DNA of 64,000 nt, taken from contig NZ_BSOA01000052.1 in NCBI RefSeq assembly GCF_030160275.1, forward strand, positions 1 through 64,000. Direction: 5' to 3'. Source of the DNA: Dyella flagellata. Lineage in GTDB: Bacteria > Pseudomonadota > Gammaproteobacteria > Xanthomonadales > Rhodanobacteraceae. The first letter of the stretch is position 1. Every line of letters starts with the position of its first letter. Shown here piece by piece: positions 42,315 through 54,015 of the stretch. The translations under genes were made by a program, and so were the position numbers. The notes beneath the pieces were generated by a model that worked only from the letters and a program-made list of their open reading frames with translations, was not told the DNA's origin and did not search any database.

Positions 42315-44315
42315 TCACGTCAGCATCAGGTTCCCGCGTTGTAGAGGCAACCACAATGTAAATCGCGTACCAACTTCCCCCGATACCCACGCGACCTTCC
42401 CATCGATGGCCTGCGCACGACGCTGCTGATTCTGCAAACCGCGGCCGCTGCTTCGCCAAAGCGCAGCGGCCACATCGAAGCCCTGGCCGTTGTCTTCAAT
42501 GATGACTTGCACGCCAGCGCCTTCGATGGCGGTGGCCACCCGGATAACGGTGGCACGCGTGTGGCGCAGTATGTTGGCTATGCTTTCCTGGACAATGCGC
42601 AGAATGTTCAGGGCGCTCGACGGGTTCAGCCAATCCAATGCCGGCAACTCCTTGACGTCCCATGCCAACGCAACATTGGCACCTTCCATGCGCGGCTCCA
42701 GCCGGAAACGCAGCGTGGCCAGCAACAGCAACAGATCCGCTTCGACCGGCTCCATGGAATCGATCGCCAGCTTCAGGTCGTCCATGCAGTCTTTGAGCAG
42801 TTGCGATACTTCGGCGTCGCGCATGCGGCCCTGCTCCACCGAGCGGATGGCGCTAATCAGGGTCGAACCGAGTCCGTCATGCATGTCCTGCATCAGTCGC
42901 TGGCGTTCGTCGCTTAGCAGCTGGCGCTGTTCGATCTCGCGCAGCGCCTGATGGCTTTGCTCCAGTTCGGCCTCGCGCAACCGCAGGCGCTCCGCAAGGC
43001 TGGCGTTGACCCGCTCTACTTCTTCAATGGCATTGACGTAGCGCCGATACATCAGCAAGCCGAAGAAGATGAAGGTGATGCCGTTGGTGTAGGCGCCGAG
43101 GAACCAACCTTCCGGGCCGACGACGTTGTTGTGCAGCATCCAGTCCGACATGCCGAGCACGACGCAGATGGCGACAGCAACGACGACCAGGCGTCCCTCC
43201 GGCGAGGAACGCCAGGTGCAGACGCCGCCGACCAGGCCGACCGTCATAGCCATCAGCAATTCGAGTGCATAGATCACCCCCAGGACGGCCTGCGTATTGG
43301 GCAGACCCCACGATACCGGCAAGGTTGCCACGCCAATCAGTATCGGCGCTGCAACCATGCCGACGCTGAGCCAGCGCAGTGGGCGACCGTGCAGCAGTCG
43401 CAAAAAGAAATGCCCGATCGTCAACAACCAGCACAGAGAATTGACCACCAACCAGCCGAACCAGTCCCTGGCGATCGGCAGATCCACGTAATAGTGCAGG
43501 TGTGCGGCGAAGGCGATCACCGCCAGGTTGAAGAACAACAGATAGCCCGAATCGTGACGACGCTTGAACCATACGAACAAGGCAAAGATGCCAACCGCCA
43601 GAAACGCCGCGTTCAACATGGCCGGCAGTCCCTGTTGCAGCCATTGCCGCGTTTGATAACGGCCACGCAAGGCATCAGCAGGCCCCAGCCATAGCGATGA
43701 CACCGCCACCGGGTATTGCGAGGTGTGCTCCAGCCTGATCAGGATCTCCCGCACGGGCACATCGGCGACGCCCGGCTCCAGCGGCACCCATAGCGGAGTA
43801 AACAGGCTGTTCCATTGCTGGCCATGCTGCTGTGCCCGATAAACCAGCTTGCCGTTGATATAGAGGGCGATCGGGCCATCGGTCTTGAGGCGCACGCTAT
43901 ATAACGCCAGCGATTCGGTTGCAGACTGTCCAGCTACGAGTAGCCTGATCCAGGTGATGCGATGCGCATCGGTCGGCGTAGACGCATGCATGGTCAGTGG
44001 CAGCGCGGTTGCATGCCACGCATCCGGCAAGCTGCGACTGTCCAGCGAAGCAGGTGGTGCACTGAAACCAGGTGTCTCCACGTCCTGCCAGCTGGCTTGC
44101 GTCAAATGCAGGCATTCGCCAGACCGTTGGATACCGCTTACCGCCAGCGAGAGAAACGCGGCGAGCGCCGCCAGCAACGCCACCGAGAAAACGAGCGAGG
44201 CGAGGGCTGGAACGCTTCTCAGAAGGCGACGAGGCATCTTTTCGTTCGCCGCTTTCCCCAATATTGATATACGAGCTGAATCAGCCGTCCAGAATCCCCT
44301 GATTCCTGGCTTCAT
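42315..44315 (-). CDS. 7TM-DISM-type membrane sensor histidine kinase
   Basis: 666 aa. First helix (ASLVFSVALLAALAAFLSLA), a periplasmic beta-rich domain (ITWIRLLVAG, LYINGKLVYRA), then seven membrane helices from LNAAFLAVGIFALFVWF to NGITFIFFGLLMY. A coiled coil and HisKA_3 H box RLMQDMHDGLGSTLISA follow, and an ATPase with ILRHTRATVIRVA, EDNGQGF and GRGLQNQQRRAQAI. The start at 44315 overlaps the regulator gene by 35 bases and has GGAAG upstream; ATG at 44237 would remove 26 residues. It pairs with the NarL-type regulator immediately upstream. The ligand is unknown; DISM domains often sense carbohydrates. Confidence 0.9.
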   Translation of the reverse strand: MKPGIRGFWTADSARISILGKAANEKMPRRLLRSVPALASLVFSVALLAALAAFLSLAVSGIQRSGECLHLTQASWQDVETPGFSAPPASLDSRSLPDAWHATALPLTMHASTPTDAHRITWIRLLVAGQSATESLALYSVRLKTDGPIALYINGKLVYRAQQHGQQWNSLFTPLWVPLEPGVADVPVREILIRLEHTSQYPVAVSSLWLGPADALRGRYQTRQWLQQGLPAMLNAAFLAVGIFALFVWFKRRHDSGYLLFFNLAVIAFAAHLHYYVDLPIARDWFGWLVVNSLCWLLTIGHFFLRLLHGRPLRWLSVGMVAAPILIGVATLPVSWGLPNTQAVLGVIYALELLMAMTVGLVGGVCTWRSSPEGRLVVVAVAICVVLGMSDWMLHNNVVGPEGWFLGAYTNGITFIFFGLLMYRRYVNAIEEVERVNASLAERLRLREAELEQSHQALREIEQRQLLSDERQRLMQDMHDGLGSTLISAIRSVEQGRMRDAEVSQLLKDCMDDLKLAIDSMEPVEADLLLLLATLRFRLEPRMEGANVALAWDVKELPALDWLNPSSALNILRIVQESIANILRHTRATVIRVATAIEGAGVQVIIEDNGQGFDVAAALWRSSGRGLQNQQRRAQAIDGKVAWVSGEVGTRFTLWLPLQRGNLMLT

Positions 44316-44976
44316 AAATCGCTTCCGCCTTGGATGTTACGTTCAACTTGCTGTAGATGCGTCGCACAAAGCTTCGCACGGTGAAAGGCGACAACGACAT
44401 CAGCCGGGCGATTTCATTCGCGGTAAAGCCTTTGGTGATGAGTTCAAGCACTTCTTTCTCGCGTGCGGACAAAAGTTGCGACGCTTGATCCGGCACAGCC
44501 GGCCGACCTGCGCCCCCTGCCCCGATCTGACGAAACCGCGCCAGCAGCTGTCGCGCAATGATAGGGCTGATCGGGCTGCCACCACTAGCCACGCTGCGAA
44601 TTTCATCGACGATCTTCGCGGGGGAGCTGTCCTTCAGCAGATAACCCGAGGCACCCGCCTCGATCGAACGGATGACATGCGTCTCGTCACCGAAGTTGGT
44701 GGCGACCATGACGCTGCAACTGCTCCATTGCCGCACGGCGGCCTTGATGACGTCGATGCCGGAACCATCCGGCAACCCCAGATCCACCAGCAGCACATCG
44801 GCCGGCGCACTCAGTAGCAGCCGCAACCCTTCGACGCGCGTGCCGGCGACACCGGCAAGCCGAATGTCCTGCGCACTCTCGATCGCCTCGGTCAGCGCTC
44901 GCCTGAAACCCAGGTCGTCCTCCACGATGGCCACGTGGATCAGCGGCAAAGTCTGGCCGGCGGCCGGTGAGTGCAT
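44281..44976 (-). CDS. NarL/FixJ-family response regulator
   Basis: 231 aa from ATG 44976 (the frame is open to 45006). Receiver with ED/D at 19-21 and phospho-acceptor D65 in LLVDLGLPDGSG, Lys in YLLKDS. LuxR helix-turn-helix LSAREKEVLELITKGFTANE then IARLMSLSPFTVRSF. It overlaps the kinase gene downstream, so they are a cognate pair. Upstream, at 45034-45051, is one of two GTAG-N10-CTAC motifs found in this neighbourhood. Confidence 0.9.
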   Translation of the reverse strand: MHSPAAGQTLPLIHVAIVEDDLGFRRALTEAIESAQDIRLAGVAGTRVEGLRLLLSAPADVLLVDLGLPDGSGIDVIKAAVRQWSSCSVMVATNFGDETHVIRSIEAGASGYLLKDSSPAKIVDEIRSVASGGSPISPIIARQLLARFRQIGAGGAGRPAVPDQASQLLSAREKEVLELITKGFTANEIARLMSLSPFTVRSFVRRIYSKLNVTSKAEAIYEARNQGILDG

Positions 44977-45033
44977 GAAAAGTCCAGGATTCTCAAAGAA
45001 CGTCATTCTGCAACGTAACCGACAACAATGCGC

Positions 45034-45051
45034 GTAGCATTTTTGTTCTAC
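45034..45051. promoter_or_regulatory. GTAG-N10-CTAC motif, copy 1
   Basis: GTAGCATTTTTGTTCTAC within a stretch of about 29 bases (45032-45060) that recurs at 46651-46679 with few changes. It lies between the response-regulator start and the end of the AraC gene. Confidence 0.5.
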
Positions 45052-45066
45052 AGACGGCCTTACGCG

Positions 45067-46293
45067 TCAGGCAGGCGCAGCAAGGCCCCGGTCATCCAAC
45101 CACTCCAGCCCCAGCGCACGAAACTCTCTCGGCGCGACGCCGTACGCCCGACGAAATGCACGCGTGAAATCGGACGGGCCACTGAAACCGAGCCGATGGC
45201 CGATTTCCGCCACAGCAATCGACCGCGAACGAACCAGCTCGTCGGCAGCCACGCGAAGGCGGCAATTGCGAATGTAGTGATTGAGGCCGCCCTCATCCTC
45301 GAACATGCGGTACAGCGTGGCGCGTGCCAAGGGAAAGCTGCTGAGGATTTTTTCCGGCGCCAGTTCGCCGGAATGAAGATGGCGATCGATGTAATGTTTG
45401 ATGCGTCCAAGCATCGCCGTACGTGCCGCTGCACGAACACCATGGCTGGCGCGAAGGTCTTTGCTAAAAGCCGCCAGGATCAGATCGGCGGCAACATGCA
45501 GCACACTTTCGGCTTGCTCGTCGCTCATCGCGGAAATCTCGTGACACAACGCCATGACGTGTTCGCGCAACAGGCATGCCAGCGGCGAGTTGTACGTCAC
45601 CACCTTGCCGTGCAGCGATTCAGCGTTGGGAATCACCGCTTCCACCACCGTGCGCGGCAGGAAGAAGGCGAGCACGTGCGCTTGCGTGGGCCGCTTCATC
45701 CGCATCGTCTGATTCATGTCCAGCGCAAGGATGCCCGGCATGAACTGCGTGGATTTGCGGCGTTGCGCATGCCCGGTCTCGGTTTCGGCGATGCCCTTGA
45801 TCATAATATGGAAGCAGTAGTCGCGCATGGTGTCGCACGATATGCACGCAGCGGTTCGCGCCTGCAACATCGGGTCGGTGCGGCTGTCCAGGTAGACCAG
45901 CCTGCGGGTGACATAGGTGTCGAGCTCGCCGCGAAATCCCTTCATCACCTGTGTGCGCGCCACCGGCACATCGAGGATGCGGCTGAGCCGATCGCTCCAC
46001 GTCAGCATTTGCAGGCGCGTGGTCTCCTCCGCTGTGCTGAAGTGCTGGCGAATCACCAACGGCATGGTCGAGGCCATGCCGCTGGTCGGCGGATAGACAA
46101 GCCGCCGGTCCGCAGAGGCGATAGCCTGCCTCACGGCTTCGCCATAAGCGCGTTTTACGTGGATTGCTTGCACCAGGTGTGTCCTTGCGTGTTTCGCCCA
46201 GCGTTCTGGCGTTGTGAATCCAGATGCCGTCCCAGCCGCACACGGCAAGCAAGTATGAGGCCCGGCTAGAGCACCATGGTTTGTCACCCGCAT
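45067..46293 (-). CDS. AraC-family transcriptional regulator
   Basis: 408 aa. The C-terminal double helix-turn-helix is clear: ARATLYRMFEDEGGLNHYIR, VAADELVRSRSIAVAEIGHR and LGFSGPSDFTRAFRRAYGVA. The preceding ~200 residues fit the AraC-binding-like (cupin-related) domain found in such regulators. The first ~90 residues are unusual and the true start may lie downstream; I take ATG 46293, which has GAGAGG just before it. The gene stands alone, between a sensor pair and a sulfotransferase. The same TGTAG-N10-CTACA motif flanks it on both sides. Confidence 0.88.
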   Translation of the reverse strand: MRVTNHGALAGPHTCLPCAAGTASGFTTPERWAKHARTHLVQAIHVKRAYGEAVRQAIASADRRLVYPPTSGMASTMPLVIRQHFSTAEETTRLQMLTWSDRLSRILDVPVARTQVMKGFRGELDTYVTRRLVYLDSRTDPMLQARTAACISCDTMRDYCFHIMIKGIAETETGHAQRRKSTQFMPGILALDMNQTMRMKRPTQAHVLAFFLPRTVVEAVIPNAESLHGKVVTYNSPLACLLREHVMALCHEISAMSDEQAESVLHVAADLILAAFSKDLRASHGVRAAARTAMLGRIKHYIDRHLHSGELAPEKILSSFPLARATLYRMFEDEGGLNHYIRNCRLRVAADELVRSRSIAVAEIGHRLGFSGPSDFTRAFRRAYGVAPREFRALGLEWLDDRGLAAPA

Positions 46294-46848
46294 AAACCTC
46301 TCAAGGCCCAACCTGACAGCAAACCGTCACTCTCCAGATAGGCTTCACTGACGCAAAACGGCAGCTTTTGCCCCCGTCGCTGTTCCGCTTAACCCTCCGT
46401 CTCAATTTCCGGGAAGTGACCGCTCGAATCGACCGGCCGGCCCCTAAGCCCCGGCCCGCGCCGCCACCAAACATGATGGCGGTCGCAGAATATTCGTCGC
46501 CATTGGATAGAGGGGCCATGACCAAACGCCTTCTTTGCGTCGTGAGCTTGCAGCGCCCGCTTGCCGCGCTTTTTCACGCGAGCGCATGCAACGCGCGTAG
46601 CGAACGGACTCCGAAAGAAGGCTATTGTGCGATCCGACCACCAACCGCGCATGTAGCGTCTTTGTTCTACAGACAGCCTGGCGCCCTGTCCTCACGATAT
46701 CCGGCCACGGCCGCGCGCTCCCACCGTGCGCGCCTATTTTTTCGGGGGCAACTTGCGAACCACATCGACCGCATGGCCCGGATTGCCGTGCCGCAAAGGT
46801 GGGTAGCCGCCACCGACTAACGCTTTACCGTTATCCACAGGGGAATAC
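46294..46848. other. Gene-free interval between AraC and sulfotransferase genes
   Basis: 555 bases with both divergent promoters. The only recognised structure is the motif at 46652-46671. The 150-codon frame at 46368-46820 has no family likeness and overlaps minus-strand frames; not called. AGGGGA at 46839-46844 is the ribosome-binding site of the sulfotransferase. Confidence 0.45.
46652..46671. promoter_or_regulatory. TGTAG-N10-CTACA motif, copy 2
   Basis: TGTAGCGTCTTTGTTCTACA, followed by GACAGCCT. Copy 1 at 45034 has CGTAGCATTTTTGTTCTACA followed by GACGGCCT. It is about 360 bp upstream of the AraC start and 180 bp upstream of the sulfotransferase start. Confidence 0.5.
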
Positions 46849-47664
46849 ATGCAACGCCGCATCCACTTCATCTCGGGCCTGCCAAGGTCCGGGTCTACGC
46901 TGCTGTCTGCCTTGTTGCAGCAAAACCCGCGCTTTCACGCGGGCATGAGCAGTCCGGTCGCGGGCATGTTCAGCACCATGCTTGGCGAACTGAGCGAGCG
47001 CAACGAGTTTTCGGTTTTCATCAATGATGCGCAACGCCAGCGTGTCCTGCGCGGACTGTTCGCCAATTACTACGACGGTGAGGTTGACGCCGAGGTGATA
47101 TTCGACACCAGCCGGACGTGGTGCACCCGCCTTCCCGCGCTGAACACGTTGTTTCCCGACGCACGCATCATCGCCTGCGTGCGCGACACGGCATGGATCG
47201 TCGACAGCATCGAGCGACTGATCCGCGGCAACGCGTTCCAGCCCTCTTCGATCTTCAATTTTCAAACCGGAGGCACGGTGTATTCGCGTGCCGAAGGGAT
47301 CGCCAATGGCGATGGCATGCTCGGCTATGCCTACAACGCATTGAGAGAAGCGTTCTTCGGCGAAGACACCAGCAACCTGATGCTGCTGCAGTACGACACG
47401 CTGGTCAGCAATCCAGCACGCGCACTGGCTGCCGTGTACGACTTCATCGGCGAACCCGCCTTCATCCACGATTTCGAGCACGTCAGCTTCGACGACAAAG
47501 GTTTCGACGAACGCGCCGGTACGCCGGGATTACATCGCGTGCACGCGCGCGTCGGCGCGATTCAACGGCAAAGCATTTTGCCGCCGGATGTATTTCGCCG
47601 ATTCGAGAACGACTCGTTCTGGCGCGATCCGCAGCTCAATCCGCGCGGCGTGCGCATCGTCTGA
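46849..47664 (+). CDS. Sulfotransferase-family protein
   Basis: 271 aa. The N-terminus HFISGLPRSGSTLLSALLQQ is the 5'-phosphosulfate-binding loop of PAPS-dependent sulfotransferases, and CVRDTAWIVDSIERL with its Arg/Ser is the 3'-phosphate-binding segment. LMLLQYDTLVSNPARAL then YDFIGEP is the usual third block. The acceptor is unknown. AGGGGA precedes the start. No membrane segment. It is convergent with ssb. No sulfate-activation genes are nearby. Confidence 0.88.
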   Translation: MQRRIHFISGLPRSGSTLLSALLQQNPRFHAGMSSPVAGMFSTMLGELSERNEFSVFINDAQRQRVLRGLFANYYDGEVDAEVIFDTSRTWCTRLPALNTLFPDARIIACVRDTAWIVDSIERLIRGNAFQPSSIFNFQTGGTVYSRAEGIANGDGMLGYAYNALREAFFGEDTSNLMLLQYDTLVSNPARALAAVYDFIGEPAFIHDFEHVSFDDKGFDERAGTPGLHRVHARVGAIQRQSILPPDVFRRFENDSFWRDPQLNPRGVRIV

Positions 47665-47877
47665 CGGACGCCATTCCCGCATCGCCCCCCACTACCGCCA
47701 GCCACCGCGCCATCTGCCAGGGACCGCGCCATGAATCACTGTAGGCTTCCGCTTCCTCGCGACGCCACATCTCTCAGTGGATGCGACCTACAACGGACAG
47801 TTCGCTCGTCGCGTCAACGATCAGGCAGCGCATCTGAGCCTTACGTACTCGTTCTGAATCAATGTATGTGCGCTAAA

Positions 47878-47905
47878 AAAGCCCATGTGATGCACGGGCT
47901 TTCTT
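47878..47905 (+). terminator. Terminator for the sulfotransferase transcript
   Basis: AAAGCCC (47878-47884), loop of 11, GGGCTTT (47896-47902), then CTTTCC. The A-run before it (47875-47880) makes it work on the minus strand as well. It lies 213 bases after the stop codon. Confidence 0.7.
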
Positions 47906-48015
47906 TCCAAAATGCAACGAATTTGGAGAGATGCACGGACGGGCAAAACCAGTTGTTCATGAACGATGTAGCCAGTTGTCGGGGAAAAAGAAAGATCAAC
48001 GATTTACGAAGATGC

Positions 48016-48050
48016 AAAAAAGGAAAAGCCCCCGCAAAGGCAGGGGCTTG
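48016..48050 (-). terminator. Rho-independent terminator of ssb
   Basis: On the minus strand AAGCCCC, loop TGCCTTTGC, GGGGCTT then TTCCTTTTTTTGC. It begins 35 bases after the ssb stop. The arms are 48026-48032 and 48043-48049. Confidence 0.88.
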
Positions 48051-48084
48051 GCACTAGAAACGCAACACACCGCCGCGTGTGTTT

Positions 48085-48603
48085 TCAGAACGGAATATCG
48101 TCATCGTCGAACTGGTTGCCGCCCATGTCCGGCGGCGGCGCCGACTGGCGCGGCGCGGCGCTGGCATAGTCTTCGCGGCTCTGCTGGCGAGGAGCACCGC
48201 CACCGCTTTGCGAGCGTTCGCGGTAACCACCGCCACCACCACCCATGCCGCCGCCTTCACCGCCGCCCATGCCGCCAAGCATCTGCAGGTCGCTGGCGAT
48301 GATGTCGGTGGAGTAGCGCTCGACGCCTTGCTTGTCGGTGTACTTGTCAGTGCGCAGCGAGCCTTCGACGTATACCTGGCGCCCCTTCTTGAGGTATTCG
48401 CCGGCGATCTCGGCTAGGCGGCCGAACAGCTTCACGCGGTGCCATTCCGTACGCTCCTGCTTCTGGCCGCTCTGCTTGTCGGTCCATTGCTCGGAAGTCG
48501 CCACGCTGAGGCTGGCGATGGCCGTGCCTCCGGCCGTGTAGCGCACTTCGGGGTCCGCGCCGAGGTTGCCGACCAGGATGACTTTGTTGATACCACGTGC
48601 CAT
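48085..48603 (-). CDS. ssb: Single-stranded DNA-binding protein SSB
   Basis: 172 aa. OB fold over about the first 110 residues ([60 protein letters not shown]). A Gly- and Arg-rich flexible linker follows, and then the acidic protein-binding tail DDDDIPF. It binds single-stranded DNA as a tetramer and recruits replication and repair proteins through the tail. The start at 48603 matches the family. Monocistronic, with its own terminator. Confidence 0.97.
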   Translation of the reverse strand: MARGINKVILVGNLGADPEVRYTAGGTAIASLSVATSEQWTDKQSGQKQERTEWHRVKLFGRLAEIAGEYLKKGRQVYVEGSLRTDKYTDKQGVERYSTDIIASDLQMLGGMGGGEGGGMGGGGGGYRERSQSGGGAPRQQSREDYASAAPRQSAPPPDMGGNQFDDDDIPF

Positions 48604-48858
48604 GTATGACCTCGAAAAACTTCAATCGGAATAAGGGCTTTCCAGCCGGGCTCAGTGAGCTTAGGGCGACTCCCAGCCGCGCAGCCAGCGCTCTCGGGAG
48701 CCAATGGGTATAGGCCCATGGCTCGCCATGATACACGCCCAGCCCCTCAAGCCACGTCGGTGAATGGCGCCTTGCGGCCATCCGCCAATCGGAGTGGAGG
48801 CATCGTAAGCTGGCGCTGTCGCAAGCCTTGAAACTGGGTTCGGAGGCAGGACTTTAGC

Positions 48859-51215
<2,357 letters not shown>

Positions 51216-51388
51216 GCCCCTGCCCCCGGCGTACGCGTAACGATGAACAGGCGGTTCGTGCAATTGGACATAAATTCTTCCCCTTGATGACCTCCCCCTG
51301 CTGCCGCCATCTCCGCTTTCGCGGCAACGCTGGCGAGACGAACCGGGGCTTCACGAGCAATTTGCGAAATCTAGCTTCAGAAACTGGC

Positions 51389-52897
51389 TCAAGCGAACGA
51401 AGCGCGACGGGGCGGCGCATCAGCAAAGTAAGCCGCCAAGCGTTTCACTTGTGCAGGGTTAAGGCGCAGGCCAAGCTTGCTGCGCCGCCAAAGCACGTCG
51501 CTTGCATCAACCGCCCACTCCATGGCGCGCAGGTAATCCACTTCGGCCTGATAGAGATCGGCGCCGAAATATTCGCCCAAGTCCGCAAGCGAACGCGCTT
51601 GTCCGAGTATACGCGTGGCACGGCTGCCGTAACTGTGTACCAGGCGCCACGTCATCGATTCGGGCAGCCAGGGATGCGCCGCTTGCAATTCGCGCTGCCA
51701 GGCATTCACGTCTTGCCGTTCACCGCCGGGCAGCGGATGGCCGGTGGAGGTCCATGCTTCGGTCGCATGGGGAAACACCGGCGCCAGCCGGTCCATGGCC
51801 TCCTCCGCGAGCTTGCGATAGGTGGTCAGCTTGCCGCCGAACACGTTGAGCAGCGGTGCGCCGTGCTGATCCAGTTCCAGCAAATAGTCGCGCGTGACTT
51901 CCGAGGCACTGCCTGACTCATCGTCAAGCAAGGGACGCACGCCGCTGTAACTCCACACCACGTCGGCCGGCGCGATGCTGCGCTTGAAGTAGCGATTTGC
52001 CGCATCGCAAAGATAACGCGTTTCTTCCTCGCAGATGCGTGGCGCCGAGGGATCGTCGCGGTATTCCAGGTCGGTGGTGCCGATCAGGGTGAAATCGTGT
52101 TCGTAGGGAATGGCAAACACGATGCGGCGATCGGGCTGCTGAAAGATGTACGCGTAAGGATGCTCGAACAGGCGTGGCACGACGATGTGACTGCCTTTGA
52201 CCAAGCGCAGGGCATGATCGTGTCCGACCTTGGCGACCTGGTCGAGGAATTGCACGGCCCAAGGGCCGGTGGCATTGACCAGCGCCTTGGCGCGAATGCT
52301 GGTGAGTTCGCCGTGCGCGGTTTGCAGCTGCGCGGTCCAACCCAGCTCATCGCGCTCTGCGCTGACACAGCACGTGTGAGTGAAGATGCTTGCGCCGCGC
52401 TCCATCGCGTCCATGGCGTTGAGCACCACCAGCCGTGCGTCCTGCACCCAGGCATCGGAGTAGACGAAGCCGATGTGGAACTCCTCGCGCAAGGGCAAGC
52501 CGGACTTATGGCGCTTCAAGGACACACGCCGCGACTTCGGCAGCGTGCGCCTGCCGCGGCCCAGATGGTCGTAGAGGAACAGACCCAGCCGGATCATCCA
52601 CGCCGGCCGCAGATGGGACTGGTGCGGCAGCACGAAGCGCAATGGCCAGATGATGTGCGGAGCGGCATGCAGCAGCACTTCGCGCTCGGCCAGGGCCTTG
52701 CCGACCAGGGCGAACTCGTATTGCTCCAGGTAACGCAGGCCACCATGGATCAGCTTGGTGCTGGCGCTGGAGGTGTGCGCGGCGAGGTCGTCGCGCTCGC
52801 ACAGGCACACCGACAGCCCGCGCCCTGCCGCATCTCGCGCAATACCTACGCCATTGATGCCGCCGCCTACCACCAGTAGATCGAACTGCTCGGTCAT
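51389..52897 (-). CDS. glpD: Aerobic glycerol-3-phosphate dehydrogenase
   Basis: 502 aa. FAD-binding Rossmann motif LLVVGGGINGVGIARDAAGR at the N-terminus, GGLRYLEQYEFALVGKALAE, LIGTTDLEYRDDP and VFGGKLTTYRKLAEEAMDRL. It oxidises glycerol-3-phosphate to dihydroxyacetone phosphate at the inner membrane and passes electrons to ubiquinone. Length is normal. It lies 173 bases upstream of glpF on the same strand and directly downstream of glpR, with candidate operators between. Confidence 0.97.
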   Translation of the reverse strand: MTEQFDLLVVGGGINGVGIARDAAGRGLSVCLCERDDLAAHTSSASTKLIHGGLRYLEQYEFALVGKALAEREVLLHAAPHIIWPLRFVLPHQSHLRPAWMIRLGLFLYDHLGRGRRTLPKSRRVSLKRHKSGLPLREEFHIGFVYSDAWVQDARLVVLNAMDAMERGASIFTHTCCVSAERDELGWTAQLQTAHGELTSIRAKALVNATGPWAVQFLDQVAKVGHDHALRLVKGSHIVVPRLFEHPYAYIFQQPDRRIVFAIPYEHDFTLIGTTDLEYRDDPSAPRICEEETRYLCDAANRYFKRSIAPADVVWSYSGVRPLLDDESGSASEVTRDYLLELDQHGAPLLNVFGGKLTTYRKLAEEAMDRLAPVFPHATEAWTSTGHPLPGGERQDVNAWQRELQAAHPWLPESMTWRLVHSYGSRATRILGQARSLADLGEYFGADLYQAEVDYLRAMEWAVDASDVLWRRSKLGLRLNPAQVKRLAAYFADAPPRRASFA

Positions 52898-52930
52898 CGC
52901 TCGTTCCGTGGGTACTCACCCAAAGCCTAG

Positions 52931-53029
52931 GTTCGTTTTCGATCAGACGAACTGAAAATATCCAAAATTTGTGGGAAATCAAGCCTAATTTGTTCGAATT
53001 TTCAACAAATCATGATCGTATTCGAACAT
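52931..53029. promoter_or_regulatory. Cluster of candidate GlpR operators before glpD
   Basis: Three inverted repeats rich in TTCG/CGAA: GTTCG-N12-CGAAC at 52931-52952, ATTTGTT-N9-AACAAAT at 52988-53010, and ATGATCGTATTCGAACAT at 53012-53029. The last fits the known GlpR half-site style (TCG-N4-CGA with flanking AT/CAT). The first lies 34 bases upstream of the glpD start. Confidence 0.55.
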
Positions 53030-53062
53030 TTTCGCGTGGCAGACTGCCATGCCCTGCCGCCT

Positions 53063-53836
53063 TCAAGCATCGGCGACATGCACCTGGGTGCCAGCCTCAA
53101 CCAGCACTGTGCCCAGCTCGGGCGGCGGGGCGCGGTCGGTAAACCAGGCCTGGACCAGGGAAATCGGCCCCAAGCGCACCAGGGCGTTGCGCCCCACCTT
53201 GCTGTGGTCGGCCGCCAGGAATACTTGCCGGGAATGCTCGACGATGGCCTGCGCCACGCGTACCTCGTTCAAGTCGAAATCGAACAGGGTGCCGTCCGGA
53301 TCGATGCCGGAAATGCCAATCACGCCGAAATCCACCTTGAACTGGCGGACCAGCTCGATGGCCGGTTGACCGGTGACGCCGTGATCGCGCCCGCGCACCA
53401 CGCCACCGGCCACGATCACCTCGAAACTCGGGTTTTCGCTGAGCATGGTCGCCACATTGAGGTTGTTGGTAATCACCCTGAGGCCTTTGTGGTTCATCAA
53501 GGCGCGGGCTACGTCTTCGTTGGTAGTGCCCAGATTGATGAACAGCGAAGCGTCGTCGGGAATGTGGCGGGCCAGCAAGGCGGCGAGGCGCGACTTTTCC
53601 TCGTGCAGCAAGTGCTGGCGCTTGGCATAGGCCAGATTTTCCACGCTCGAAGGCAGGCTTACGCCGCCGTGATAGCGGCGCAAAAAGCCGGCGTCGCACA
53701 GCGTGGCCAGATCACGGCGGATGGTCTGCTGAGTGACTTCGAAGTGCCCGGCCAAATCCTCCACGGTGGCAAAGCCCTCCTCCCGCACGCGCGCTACGAG
53801 CTGCTCCTGCCTGCGGTTTAGTACCAAATCGCCCAT
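53063..53836 (-). CDS. glpR: DeoR-family repressor GlpR
   Basis: 257 aa. DeoR helix-turn-helix LNRRQEQLVARVREEGFATV then LAGHFEVTQQTIRRDLATLC and LRRYHGGV. The effector domain carries INLGTTNEDVARAL, VITNNLNVATML and FGVIGISGIDPDGTL, matching GlpR (glycerol-3-phosphate-sensing repressors). ATG 53836 has AAGGGA at good spacing; 53866 is a longer option. It lies upstream of glpD on the same strand and probably represses glpD and glpFK. Confidence 0.93.
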   Translation of the reverse strand: MGDLVLNRRQEQLVARVREEGFATVEDLAGHFEVTQQTIRRDLATLCDAGFLRRYHGGVSLPSSVENLAYAKRQHLLHEEKSRLAALLARHIPDDASLFINLGTTNEDVARALMNHKGLRVITNNLNVATMLSENPSFEVIVAGGVVRGRDHGVTGQPAIELVRQFKVDFGVIGISGIDPDGTLFDFDLNEVRVAQAIVEHSRQVFLAADHSKVGRNALVRLGPISLVQAWFTDRAPPPELGTVLVEAGTQVHVADA

Positions 53837-54015
53837 CTTCGCTTCCCTTGGCGCAATGGCCGCCATGGTAGCGTGAGCGCATAAGCGCCTGAGGGCACCA
53901 GAGCACCCCTAGAGCCACATTGGTAACCCTCCCACATCCCCCATGGCCCAAGGCCGGCAGAACTTTCGGGCCGGATCACACGTAGTGCTGCCTCCGCCTC
54001 TATAATCGAAGTTCT

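Larger units (their letters stand above)
47665..48084. other. Gene-free interval with two terminators
   Basis: 420 bases between the convergent sulfotransferase and ssb genes. It contains terminator hairpins at 47878-47905 and 48016-48050 and no gene; the short frames within it are shadows. Confidence 0.6.

Noticed and set aside
45028-46269. 413-codon frame on the plus strand
   Set aside because: Antisense to the AraC regulator, which has clear helix-turn-helix motifs.
46368-46820. 150-codon frame between AraC and sulfotransferase genes
   Set aside because: Overlaps minus-strand frames and the TGTAG-N10-CTACA motif; Pro/Arg/Ala-rich composition typical of chance frames in GC-rich DNA.
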